A stretch of DNA of 36,980 bases, from NCBI GenBank assembly GCA_001799195.1, contig MGSU01000191.1:1-36980 (forward strand). The letters run 5' to 3'. Below the pieces are notes generated by a model. That model was not told where the DNA came from and ran no database searches. It saw only the letters and a list, made by a program, of their open reading frames with translations. This DNA comes from Deltaproteobacteria bacterium RIFOXYA12_FULL_61_11. GTDB lineage: Bacteria; Bdellovibrionota_F; JAHFAK01; YA12-FULL-61-11. Made by a program: the position numbers and the translations under genes. This document shows positions 8,107 to 15,606 of this stretch, in pieces. Every line of letters begins with the position of its first letter. The stretch's first letter is position 1.

Positions 8107-9425
8107 CCGAAAAATAGAGTCATCGCCTTCGTGCGGCGTTGGGCAACGGGGAGCAAGGTTTCCGTAATTCTTCGCAGAAAGGGATCCTCGGAGATCGAGG
8201 CGGTCAGGTGTTCGAGAGTACCTCGGTTGGCAGGTACGAGCGATGCTTCGGCGAAATCGGCAAGGCTGTCACAGAGTGCTATGGCTTTGAGCAGGGAACG
8301 GTAGGTCGCCCCCGGATAATCCCGATGGTTGTGGTGATAGTAGCACACCACCTGGAAAATCCTGGGCAAACCCCAGCGTTGGGCTGCCAGGACCCCGAGG
8401 TCGCAGTGAGTCTGGTTAAAATGAGCCCGTTCCAAGGCCGGGAGATCTTGCCCCTCGGTTCCGGATTGCCGATAAACCTCCAGATACGCACGGTCAAGAC
8501 GTAAGGCCATGAGCAGAATACCGAGGTCGTGCAGCAGGGCGGCGGCGAACAACTCGAGATCGGTAGATCCCTCGACGTTCGGAGGTTGGACCAGACGGTA
8601 GACATCGGGTAGTAGGTTCGCCACGAAAAGGCAATGCCGCCAGAACCGCACTTGATCGAGAGCTATCGGTAAGGCTGCGCTTGCTTGCACGAGTTCGTGA
8701 AAGAGGATGATCGAACCGAGGTCGAAGGTTCCGAGGCGAGGAAGGACCTGAGCGATGGTGGTGGCCTCAGTTGGTTCGCCACGCCGGAAATAACGGGTGT
8801 TACCGGCGAGCAGGATGCTGTGGGAGAGTCCCTGGTCGCGACTGATGGCCAAATGGAGATCGTTGCTATCCCGGGGGAGTTCGACGAGCGCCAAAGAAGT
8901 GAGCCAGGCCCTGTAGCGATCGAGCAGTTGCCCATGTCGGGCCAGGAGGGTCTCGAGTTCGAGCGGAGGAAGCGTGGCCGCTCGTTGAGCTCGGACCGGC
9001 AAGGGGGTCGCAAGCGCGGGTGGCGACGAGGTAGGTGCGACGGTCCTCGACCTCAAGAGGTCCAGGAGGATCTTACTGAGCTCCGTATCATAGAAGGGAC
9101 GTTCGATTTTGATGATCTGGCGGAAAGGGGAAACGAGACCAGTCAGATCGTGTACCCTGTTGCCGGAAATGGCTACGATCGGTAGGGAGGCGAAGTTCTG
9201 ATCGCTCCGCAGCAGCTTTTGTAAACTGCCCCCGTCCTGCAGGAGGATGTCGAGGTCGAGAATGAGGAGGTCGGGGGGAGTGGTCATGAGCGAGGCCGCG
9301 GCCGCACGACTGTCCAAGCTGGAAACCAGACGCAGGTCGAGTTGCTTGGCGACCTGCCTGACGAGCGTCTGATCAGCGAGTTCGGTGCTCGCCAGGAGGA
9401 TGGTATTGTTGTCGGTCCGCCGCAT
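8094..9425 (-). CDS. degenerate receiver plus HDOD domain protein
   Basis: A cytoplasmic 443-residue signalling protein. Residues 1-125 look like a response-regulator receiver: LLILDLDIL places Asp57/Asp59 at the phosphoacceptor strand. The usual N-terminal acidic pair is missing (NTILLAST), and the conserved Lys-Pro region reads KIERPF, so phosphorylation may be lost. Residues about 240-430 are an HDOD domain, with FWRHCLFVANLL, AALLHDLGILL, HCDLGVLAAQRWGLP and a YYHHNH-type helix. HDOD domains are HD-fold modules without reliable hydrolase activity that act in signalling. The final residues and stop codon are built from the 13-bp tandem repeat. The cupin-like gene lies 116 bases upstream on the same strand. 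Confidence 0.9.
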   Translation of the reverse strand: MRRTDNNTILLASTELADQTLVRQVAKQLDLRLVSSLDSRAAAASLMTTPPDLLILDLDILLQDGGSLQKLLRSDQNFASLPIVAISGNRVHDLTGLVSPFRQIIKIERPFYDTELSKILLDLLRSRTVAPTSSPPALATPLPVRAQRAATLPPLELETLLARHGQLLDRYRAWLTSLALVELPRDSNDLHLAISRDQGLSHSILLAGNTRYFRRGEPTEATTIAQVLPRLGTFDLGSIILFHELVQASAALPIALDQVRFWRHCLFVANLLPDVYRLVQPPNVEGSTDLELFAAALLHDLGILLMALRLDRAYLEVYRQSGTEGQDLPALERAHFNQTHCDLGVLAAQRWGLPRIFQVVCYYHHNHRDYPGATYRSLLKAIALCDSLADFAEASLVPANRGTLEHLTASISEDPFLRRITETLLPVAQRRTKAMTLFFGEDR

Positions 9426-9541
9426 TGGCCCTCTCTGCAGGCGTTCCTCGGAGCTCGGAAAGGATTTCCCAAGTGTACCATGAACGTCCAGAGGGCACTA
9501 TCGGGCAAGGAACTTCACTGTAGGCGTGGGTGGAACGACCC

Positions 9542-9946
9542 TCAACTCCGACCTGGGGAGGGTTTCCTCTCGCGGTACCAGGTGGTGAAGCGGTCGCGTT
9601 CGACCACGAAGGCGGTTCCGGTATGGGCACCGTCGGGGCAAAAACCTGCATGCCAGGTCGTGACCAGGATGGGCCGGTGCAGGGGCAAGGGCACCAGCCG
9701 TTCTTCTGCGCCCTCGTCGAGGAGAAGCATGAGGGAACCTGTCAGCAGGAGGAAGATCTCGGGGCAGGAGTGCCGTTCCAAGTACTCGAGGTCTTCGATC
9801 TTGGTCGCGGCCGGCGAATAGAATCCGCAGCGATAGTGTCCCGGATCACCACAGAGGACTTGCCAGGTGGTTCCCGGCAGGCCTTCGAGCGCGAGATGAG
9901 GCGTCACCGAGGGGAAGGATGGGGGAAGGACTCGGAGGCGGCGCAT
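9542..9946 (-). CDS. cupin-like small protein
   Basis: About 134 residues from the ATG at 9946; an in-frame TTG at 9967 would add seven more. The central part (CPEIFLLLTGSLMLLL followed by a basic, Pro-rich turn and a strand ending TAFVVERDRFT) has the beta-strand rhythm and Gly turn of a small cupin domain. The metal-binding histidines are not clearly all present. It may be a sugar- or organic-acid-binding or lyase-type cupin; function is unassigned. The minus-strand neighbours (unknown protein 38 bases or more upstream, HDOD protein downstream) suggest an operon but not a role. No strong ribosome site distinguishes the two starts. Confidence 0.6.
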   Translation of the reverse strand: MRRLRVLPPSFPSVTPHLALEGLPGTTWQVLCGDPGHYRCGFYSPAATKIEDLEYLERHSCPEIFLLLTGSLMLLLDEGAEERLVPLPLHRPILVTTWHAGFCPDGAHTGTAFVVERDRFTTWYRERKPSPGRS

Positions 9947-10005
9947 AGGATAGCTCGTTGAGATCAATGACGGCTACTATCGGCTTCTTCCCGAGAAACG
10001 GCAAG

Positions 10006-10374
10006 TCAGATTCTGATCGAGACGTGTTGACCTTTCTCCCTCGCCGGGGATGGAGGCACTGCGCCCGGGAAGCCCGGCCGACCATATACCCTGGAGACCA
10101 TGGACACACCCCCGATCTCCGGTAGTGGAGCCGGTGTAAGGGCAAGAGCGGTGGCAGCAGGAGCGACTTCCGAGAAGGCGGCACTCCTCGGCTCTTGTTC
10201 CTCTCGGAACAAGGGGGGACGATCCGGAGCTTGGATCTTCTCTTGTTGCCTAGTCGATCGGGGAGCGAGAACGAGCTGCTCGAAATCGCCGGTGTCATGC
10301 TCGACGATGCGTGGTCGAGTGGGTACCGCGAGGATGTCTTGATAGAGGGCCAGGCGTGTGGCGCTGAGGTTCAT
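10006..10374 (-). CDS. hypothetical protein, unknown family
   Basis: A reading frame of about 122 residues starting ATG at 10374 (an in-frame GTG at 10380 is the alternative; GGTGA lies just before the ATG). The N-terminal 40 residues (MNLSATRLALYQDILAVP and onward) look like an ordinary folded helix-rich start. The rest is rich in Pro, Ala and Arg and could be disordered. No known domain recognised. Support is limited to position, strand agreement with its neighbours and plausible codon use. A competing overlapping frame on the same strand looks less protein-like. Confidence 0.45.
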   Translation of the reverse strand: MNLSATRLALYQDILAVPTRPRIVEHDTGDFEQLVLAPRSTRQQEKIQAPDRPPLFREEQEPRSAAFSEVAPAATALALTPAPLPEIGGVSMVSRVYGRPGFPGAVPPSPAREKGQHVSIRI

Positions 10375-10513
10375 GGTCACCCGTGAGAACTATCAATGCC
10401 GGAGAAATGCTTACGAGAAGTGTTCCAGGAGACGGAAAAATGCAACTCCCTGTAATCACTGGTAATCTGCATCTCGGTGGCGGTTACGGTGTCGGGTAGG
10501 TGACGCAGGGGTG

Positions 10514-11239
10514 TCAAGGTGGAGTGTTCTGGAGAGAACGCAGCCGTTCGGGATGATCGGTGAAGAGACCGTCCACACCGAGGTCCATACAACGCTGGAG
10601 GTCGGCGGGCTCGTTGACCGTATAGACCAACAAACGGAAACCTGCGGCATGAACTCGATCCACGGTGGTCGGTTCGAGAGCACGAAGGCTACAATTCACC
10701 GACCAGGCCCCCAGTTCGGTTGCGACGGCAAGCGTCGTTCGGGTGACCTTCGAGGTGAGTACGGCCAGAGGAAGTCCACTGGCCCGCAAGACCGGATCGC
10801 GGAGTTCGGTATAGAGGAAGGAGCTGACGAGGTAGGGAGGAACTTCGTCTCTTCGCGCAGGGCTGGGCCATCGCGCTAGCAAGGCTGCTACTGCAGCGGC
10901 AGTACCCCGAGCCTTGAGCTCGATATTGAGGCCGAGGTGTCCGCTGAAACGCTCGAGCACCTCCTGGAGGGTCGGGATCTGTTCACAGCGAATCGACAGG
11001 CGACGCAGGTTGGCGAGAGTTTGGCGTACTACCAATCCATGTCCGTTGGTCAAGCGCGACACATGGTGATCGTGGAAGACCACGAGCTCACCGTCGATGG
11101 TACGCTGCACATCGAGTTCGATCATATCCGCGCCACAGACCACGGCGAGGTGAAAAGCCGTCAGGGTATTCTCCGGCGCCAAGGTCGAAGCACCTCGGTG
11201 GGCGATGTTCAAACCTTTCCAGGTCGAGGGTCGGTCCAT
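10514..11239 (-). CDS. glycerophosphodiester phosphodiesterase
   Basis: Hydrolyses glycerophosphodiesters (deacylated phospholipids) to sn-glycerol 3-phosphate and an alcohol. The 241-residue protein has the GDPD TIM-barrel hallmarks near its N-terminus: HRGAS, PENTLTAF, MIELDVQRTIDGELVVFHDHHVSRLT, which supply the metal-binding Glu/Asp and the catalytic histidines. LGLNIELKARG and the late VYTVNEPADLQRCMDLGVDGLFTDHP-type segment follow in the expected order. No signal peptide, so it is cytoplasmic. The ATG at 11239 is preferred over in-frame 11287 because the promoter-like TATACT box lies between them. Its operon-mates, if any, are the minus-strand genes starting 133 bases downstream. It is divergent from the hybrid kinase gene. 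Confidence 0.93.
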   Translation of the reverse strand: MDRPSTWKGLNIAHRGASTLAPENTLTAFHLAVVCGADMIELDVQRTIDGELVVFHDHHVSRLTNGHGLVVRQTLANLRRLSIRCEQIPTLQEVLERFSGHLGLNIELKARGTAAAVAALLARWPSPARRDEVPPYLVSSFLYTELRDPVLRASGLPLAVLTSKVTRTTLAVATELGAWSVNCSLRALEPTTVDRVHAAGFRLLVYTVNEPADLQRCMDLGVDGLFTDHPERLRSLQNTPP

Positions 11240-11269
11240 AGTGGTTCCATCATCCGGGGATAGGGCACC

Positions 11270-11297
11270 AGTATACCGATCTAGCAATGAAACGGGA
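11270..11297 (-). promoter_or_regulatory. putative promoter of the GDPD gene
   Basis: Read on the minus strand, TATACT at 11275-11270 matches the -10 consensus at five of six positions. A weak TTCCCG box lies 17 bases upstream. Transcription would start about 24 bases before the ATG at 11239, excluding the longer start at 11287. Confidence 0.4.
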
Positions 11298-11324
11298 ATC
11301 CTGACCCGGGACCGGCTGGCCGCG

Positions 11325-11354
11325 TTGACAAAGGTCCACGCGAGAGGCTAGATA
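11325..11354 (+). promoter_or_regulatory. putative promoter of the hybrid kinase operon
   Basis: A perfect TTGACA box at 11325-11330 is followed after 18 bases by TAGATA (11349-11354). The kinase ATG lies at 11387. The -10 box is weak. Position in the divergent intergenic region supports the call. Confidence 0.4.
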
Positions 11355-11386
11355 GGCTGCTCGTCCACCACGACCAGCCCGAGGCC

Positions 11387-13306
11387 ATGGCACAACGTTC
11401 TATCGTGATCGTCTGGGGAGAGGGTCGGGAACAGCTCGTCAACGATATACTCCTGAGCGACGCTCGGAACGTTCTGGTGGTGGGACCGGAGGACGACCTC
11501 GAGGACCTGCTGCGAGCCGAACGGCTGGAACTGGTCATCCTGGACACGACCATGGACGAGTCTCTTTGGAAAAGCATGCTCCAGCATTTCGTCACGGCGC
11601 CCTGCCGTCCCCACGTCTATCTCGCCTGTGCCGAAGCTACTCTCCCGGCAGCTCTCGACGTCTTGGCCAACGGGGAGGCGGACCGGATCATTCCTCGCGA
11701 GGCCCCGTGGTCCTGTATGGGGTTGGGATCCGATGGCCTCGATAGCGTCGGATCCCATCGGAGTGCCATCTGCTCTCGCGTCATCGTAGACCTCGGAGAG
11801 CGTTGTCGGCAATTACGTTCGGAGATCGACCGACTGAGGCGCTTGAGCGATCTCAAGTCCGAGTTCCTCTCGAACGTCTCGCACGAACTACGTACACCGC
11901 TGAGCGTGATCATCGGGTACAACGAGATCCTCTTGCGTCAACTCGCAGGGAGCATTAGCGAACGGCAACTGGGATACCTGGAGCACACTCGGCGTAATGC
12001 GAGCCACCTGTTGTCCCTGATCAGCAATTTACTCGATCTCTCCAAGATCGAGGCTGGGAAGATCGATGTCAGCGTCGATCTGTTCACCCTCTCCGAGTTG
12101 GTCGAGGACCTCCGCCACGTTCTCGGAGGTCTCTTGGTGGACCACGAGGTTACGGCCGAAGTCCGGGCCGAGGGTGAGCAGTTCATTCTCTCTACCGATT
12201 ACAAAAAAGTTCGCCAGATCGCCATCAACCTCCTCAGCAACGCGGTCAAATTCACCCCTGCTGGTCATATCGAGGTCAGGGCGCACTTGGACGGCGATAC
12301 GCTCGAACTTCTGGTGAGCGATACTGGTCGAGGTATTTCGGCTGCAGATTGCGAAAAATTGTTCGAGGTGTTCAGTCAAGTCGGAGAAGCTCAGGTTGGT
12401 GGTACGGGGTTGGGTCTCGCCATCGCCAAGAAGTTGACCACCATGCTCGGAGGCACCATCGAGGTCGATAGCACTCCGGGCAAAGGCTCTACCTTCACTG
12501 TTCGGCTGCCCGCACAGCTCGATCCCGCGACGGGTTCGGACGAAGAGGTTTGGGAACGCTACGAACGCCTGGAACCGGAACGTACCGTCGTGGTGCTGGA
12601 CGATGATCCCACTGGGCCCGAAATGATCCGGACGGTTGCCGATCAACTCGGCTTGGAAATGGTCCACCACCGCGACGGACGGGAGTTCCTCCAGGTGCTG
12701 CACCGCTTCCGACCTCTGGTGGTCTTCGCCGACCTGGGCATGGAATTCCCCACCTTCAAGAGCATGCTCAAACTGTTGCGAGGAGAAAACCTCGAGGTCG
12801 TGGCTCTGGCCGCCGATGAAGGGCAAGCCAATTCTCTCGGCAAGAGTACGGTCCGAGAAGTGCTACTGCGGCCTCTGGATTTCTATCAGGTCCGACGCAT
12901 CCTCCTCCAGAGTATCGGAGGCGACGTTTCCGTGCTCCTGGTCGATGACGACCAGCGCATCATCAAGGCCTATTCCAGAATTCTCTTCCGCCTCGGCTAT
13001 AGGGTCCATCTTGCTTACAATGGATTGGACGCAAAGGAGATTCTCGAACGACATAGTGTTGATCTGGTGTGTGTGGACATCATGATGCCACGTATCTCCG
13101 GCTTCGAGTTGATCCGTACCCTGCGCGAGGATGAACGTTTCAAAGAACTGCCGGTGATCGCCATCACCGGAAAACATTTGGAGGCCGAAGAACTCGACTT
13201 CTTACAGCGTTCAGGTGTGGAATGGCTCGATAAAGGAGATTTCAACACGGCGGCTTATGAGAGCGCGGTGGTTCGCGCCTTGGACAAGCGCCAGGAGGAT
13301 GGATGA
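11387..13306 (+). CDS. soluble hybrid histidine kinase with two C-terminal receivers
   Basis: A 639-residue cytoplasmic two-component protein with no transmembrane segment. Residues 1-115 form a receiver-like N-terminal domain (VLVVGPEDDLEDLL, VILDTTMDE). A short coiled coil (LRSEIDRLRRLSDLKSEFL) leads to the H-box SHELRTPL with phospho-His166. The ATPase domain has the N-box NLLSNAVKF, DTGRGIS and GTGLGLAIAKKL. Two receivers follow: the first around 395-500 with VVFADLGM (Asp449), the second around 510-630 with LLVDDDQ, CVDIMMP (Asp564) and a late Lys (WLDKGDF). The input signal is therefore likely cytosolic or comes from a partner protein. The stop overlaps the start of the MCE gene (ATGA), implying translational coupling. 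Confidence 0.95.
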   Translation: MAQRSIVIVWGEGREQLVNDILLSDARNVLVVGPEDDLEDLLRAERLELVILDTTMDESLWKSMLQHFVTAPCRPHVYLACAEATLPAALDVLANGEADRIIPREAPWSCMGLGSDGLDSVGSHRSAICSRVIVDLGERCRQLRSEIDRLRRLSDLKSEFLSNVSHELRTPLSVIIGYNEILLRQLAGSISERQLGYLEHTRRNASHLLSLISNLLDLSKIEAGKIDVSVDLFTLSELVEDLRHVLGGLLVDHEVTAEVRAEGEQFILSTDYKKVRQIAINLLSNAVKFTPAGHIEVRAHLDGDTLELLVSDTGRGISAADCEKLFEVFSQVGEAQVGGTGLGLAIAKKLTTMLGGTIEVDSTPGKGSTFTVRLPAQLDPATGSDEEVWERYERLEPERTVVVLDDDPTGPEMIRTVADQLGLEMVHHRDGREFLQVLHRFRPLVVFADLGMEFPTFKSMLKLLRGENLEVVALAADEGQANSLGKSTVREVLLRPLDFYQVRRILLQSIGGDVSVLLVDDDQRIIKAYSRILFRLGYRVHLAYNGLDAKEILERHSVDLVCVDIMMPRISGFELIRTLREDERFKELPVIAITGKHLEAEELDFLQRSGVEWLDKGDFNTAAYESAVVRALDKRQEDG

Positions 13307-14304
13307 AAGAAGGAACGCGGAACCTCCTCGGAGTCGTGGCGCTTCTCGGTCTCGCCGGTCTGGCTCTCGTCTATCTCCTTTACAGTATCGGTGCTCTCGG
13401 TACCCTCGGCTCCTCTCGAAGTTATCGGATCGAGGTCGCAGATGCGAGAGGTCTGGTCGAAGGTGCTGACGTCCGCCTGGCCGGGGTCAAGGTCGGCCGC
13501 GTTGCCAGGGTCGAACCCGAAGAGCAACACGCTGCCATCGACATCGAGGTCGGAGAACGCTGGAGCCTGACCGATACGGTGCGCTGCCGTATTGTGGCCA
13601 GGAGTCTGCTCGGCGAGAAAGTGGTGGCCCTGGAACGCGGGGCTTTGCCCGGCCGGCTGTTGCAATCCGGGGACCGTCTGACCGAGGTCGAGGATGTCCA
13701 CGAAGTCAGCGAGGTGGTCGATGCCCTTGGAGACCTGCTCCAGGCCGTCGATCCCAAGACATTGTCCGGAGCCATGGACGCTCTCGGGGCTCTGCTCGGA
13801 ACTGACGCCAGCGATGACCGGAACGTTATGGTCTCGAGTCTGCAGGGGGTGGTCGAGACTCTCAACGGAGAGGGGTTGAACCAAACCCTCGCGAGCCTGG
13901 CCCAACTCGGGAAGAGCGTGCAGCAACTCGAACGCCGCGCCATCGCCCTGATGGATGCGCTGCAATCCCCCCTGCTCGCGGTGACGACCAAAGCGGATAC
14001 TGCCTTGAACCTGTATCTCGTGGAAGACCGCGGCAGGTTGACGGCGACGCTCGCCCGGCTCGACACCGTCCTCGACCAACTCGGCGGAGGAGAACGACCA
14101 GAACTCGTCGCTTCTCTCCGCGAACTGCGCACGCTGGCTGAGGCCCTACAAGTCCGTTTGAGCACCTACGATCGATTGGTCGCAAGCCTGGAGACGCTCA
14201 GCAAGAAACTCGGCACCACCTTGGACGAGAACGATCTCAAACAAGTACGCGCCGAGTTCATGCGCCTGTTCAAAGAGCAGGGCATCAAGGTCCAGCTCTT
14301 CTGA
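13303..14304 (+). CDS. MCE (MlaD-type) domain protein
   Basis: A 333-residue inner-membrane-anchored lipid-transport type protein. It has one N-terminal membrane helix (LLGVVALLGLAGLALVYLLY), then an MCE domain around residues 38-115 containing DARGLVEGADVRLAGVKVG and ARSLLGEKVVALERG. A long predominantly helical region with coiled-coil character follows to the C-terminus, as in MlaD/PqiB-like subunits that form hexameric periplasmic rings. It overlaps the kinase gene by 4 bases and precedes rsmD by 16. It is separate from the mlaEFD operon 14 kb away, so it may be an alternative substrate-binding subunit for that transporter or for one encoded elsewhere (inference). Confidence 0.93.
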   Translation: MKEGTRNLLGVVALLGLAGLALVYLLYSIGALGTLGSSRSYRIEVADARGLVEGADVRLAGVKVGRVARVEPEEQHAAIDIEVGERWSLTDTVRCRIVARSLLGEKVVALERGALPGRLLQSGDRLTEVEDVHEVSEVVDALGDLLQAVDPKTLSGAMDALGALLGTDASDDRNVMVSSLQGVVETLNGEGLNQTLASLAQLGKSVQQLERRAIALMDALQSPLLAVTTKADTALNLYLVEDRGRLTATLARLDTVLDQLGGGERPELVASLRELRTLAEALQVRLSTYDRLVASLETLSKKLGTTLDENDLKQVRAEFMRLFKEQGIKVQLF

Positions 14305-14320
14305 ACCGCGAGGTCCCGGA

Positions 14321-14917
14321 ATGCGCATCATCGCTGGGAGCTATAAAGGCAGACGAGTGCAGTTGCCCCGCGAATGCCGTTGGCTCCGCCCCACCTCGGA
14401 CCGGGTTCGCGAGGCCCTGTTCAGTATCCTCGGACAGTGGGTAGGGGAGAAAGAAGTTCTCGATCTCTTCAGCGGGACGGGTTTGCTCGGGTTCGAGGCG
14501 CTCAGCCGGGGAGCCGCACGGTGCCGGTTTGTCGATCAACGCAGCGGGGCAATGATTGAACGCATGGCGACCTCGCTCGGTCTCGGTCCCGAACGGTACA
14601 AAATCTACCCCCAAGATGTGGCAGCCTTCCTCAAGCGCGATAGAGAATCGGCAGACCTCATCCTGTCCGACCCCCCCTATGACCTGACCTGGCTCGAGGG
14701 CCTCGTCGAGGACGTCCTCACGGGACCCAGGTTGCGTGCGGGGGGGGTGTTCGTACTCGAGACCTCTCGTACCTCTCCACCTCCGATGAAATCGTTGCCC
14801 GAGGGGATAAGGGTCGATCGCCGCTGTTACGGTGCTACGCAACTCTTCTTGTTCGAGCGCGGTAAGACCCAAGATGAACCGGGGGGTGTAATACTTGTGG
14901 AACCCGAAGAGGGATGA
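14321..14917 (+). CDS. rsmD: 16S rRNA (guanine(966)-N2)-methyltransferase
   Basis: Methylates N2 of G966 of 16S rRNA in the small ribosomal subunit using S-adenosylmethionine. The 198-residue protein has the full RsmD pattern: MRIIAGSYKGRR start, RPTSDRVREALFSIL, the SAM-binding LDLFSGTGLLGFEALSRGA, and the catalytic-loop DPPY at SDPPYDLTW. Length matches the family. The C-terminal 20 residues after the FLFERG strand are an extra acidic tail. The ribosome site is the region ending CCCGGA. It is the third gene of the kinase-MCE-rsmD run, and repeat copy 2 begins 12 bases after its stop. Confidence 0.95.
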   Translation: MRIIAGSYKGRRVQLPRECRWLRPTSDRVREALFSILGQWVGEKEVLDLFSGTGLLGFEALSRGAARCRFVDQRSGAMIERMATSLGLGPERYKIYPQDVAAFLKRDRESADLILSDPPYDLTWLEGLVEDVLTGPRLRAGGVFVLETSRTSPPPMKSLPEGIRVDRRCYGATQLFLFERGKTQDEPGGVILVEPEEG

Positions 14918-14929
14918 TCACCTTGTATT

Positions 14930-15122
14930 CCTTCAGTCTTGGAGTGAATTGCAGGTTATTTATCACCACCTTGGGGTGGCGCCGACGGGGGACCCCCACC
15001 ACGCGCAAGCATGAGCATGGTGGGGGCGACCGCAAGGATGCGGACCTCCATGCGCCGCGCAGGATGCAGCGGCGTCGGTGTGAGAGGCGACAGGACCCCT
15101 TACCCCAACCCAAGACTGAAGG
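14930..15122 (+). repeat. intergenic inverted-repeat-bounded element, copy 2 (with 52-bp insert)
   Basis: The ends CCTTCAGTCTTGG (14930-14942) and CCAAGACTGAAGG (15110-15122) form a perfect 13-bp inverted repeat. The core matches copies 1 and 3, but with CCCCCACCA instead of CCCCCGCCA, which turns a G-U pair with TGGTGGGGG into A-U. The loop GGA has become GCA. A unique 52-base insert at 15027-15078 adds two hairpins: CCGCA-AGGA-TGCGG (15030-15043) and one at 15053-15074 with GGA at its tip. The element lies between rsmD and the PilZ-like gene. Confidence 0.9.
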
Positions 15123-15227
15123 GACATTACCCTGTTGTTTCCCATTGACCTGGACCAGGCCCGGGGACATCATGGGAGGTCGTCGCCGAAGGTCGGCCCC
15201 GATCGTTCCGGTCCCAGGGAGGAGCGC

Positions 15228-15587
15228 ATGCCCAGTTTCGAGAAGAGGACCTCGCAACGCTTCGGTCTGGAGCGTCAGCCCGCCTTCCGGGCCGAGTTGC
15301 GCACCGAGAGCGCGCAGGAATTGCACGGGATCATGGTCGATTTTTCCTATGAGGGGTTCTCCTGCCGTTTCGCCGGCGATCCCGGGTTGCAAGGAGGAGA
15401 CATCGTCCAGGCCGTCATCTATTACTATCGCTTGCCGCTCTACTCCGGCCAAGTCCGGGTCGCCCATCTCGGCAGTGGCGTGCTCGGTTTCGAATTGCTC
15501 ATGTCCTATCATTACCTCTCCTCAGAACATTTCGACGAGTTCGTGACCAAGCTGTTCGAAGAGGACAGGGCCGAATTCGCCGGCTGA
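15228..15587 (+). CDS. PilZ-like domain protein
   Basis: A 119-residue, probably single-domain protein with the two-part c-di-GMP signature of PilZ domains: an arginine motif RTSQR (RxxxR) near residue 7 and DFSYEGF (D/NxSxxG) around residue 38. Beta strands typical of the PilZ barrel follow (DIVQAVIYYYRLPLYSGQVRV, GVLGFEL). The C-terminus is helical. The ATG at 15228 is chosen because of the AGGGAGGAG ribosome site at 15216-15224. It may sense cyclic di-GMP and act through a partner. It converges on the glycosidase gene and follows repeat copy 2. Confidence 0.85.
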   Translation: MPSFEKRTSQRFGLERQPAFRAELRTESAQELHGIMVDFSYEGFSCRFAGDPGLQGGDIVQAVIYYYRLPLYSGQVRVAHLGSGVLGFELLMSYHYLSSEHFDEFVTKLFEEDRAEFAG

Positions 15588-15606
15588 GGTAAAGGTCGGG
15601 GATCGA

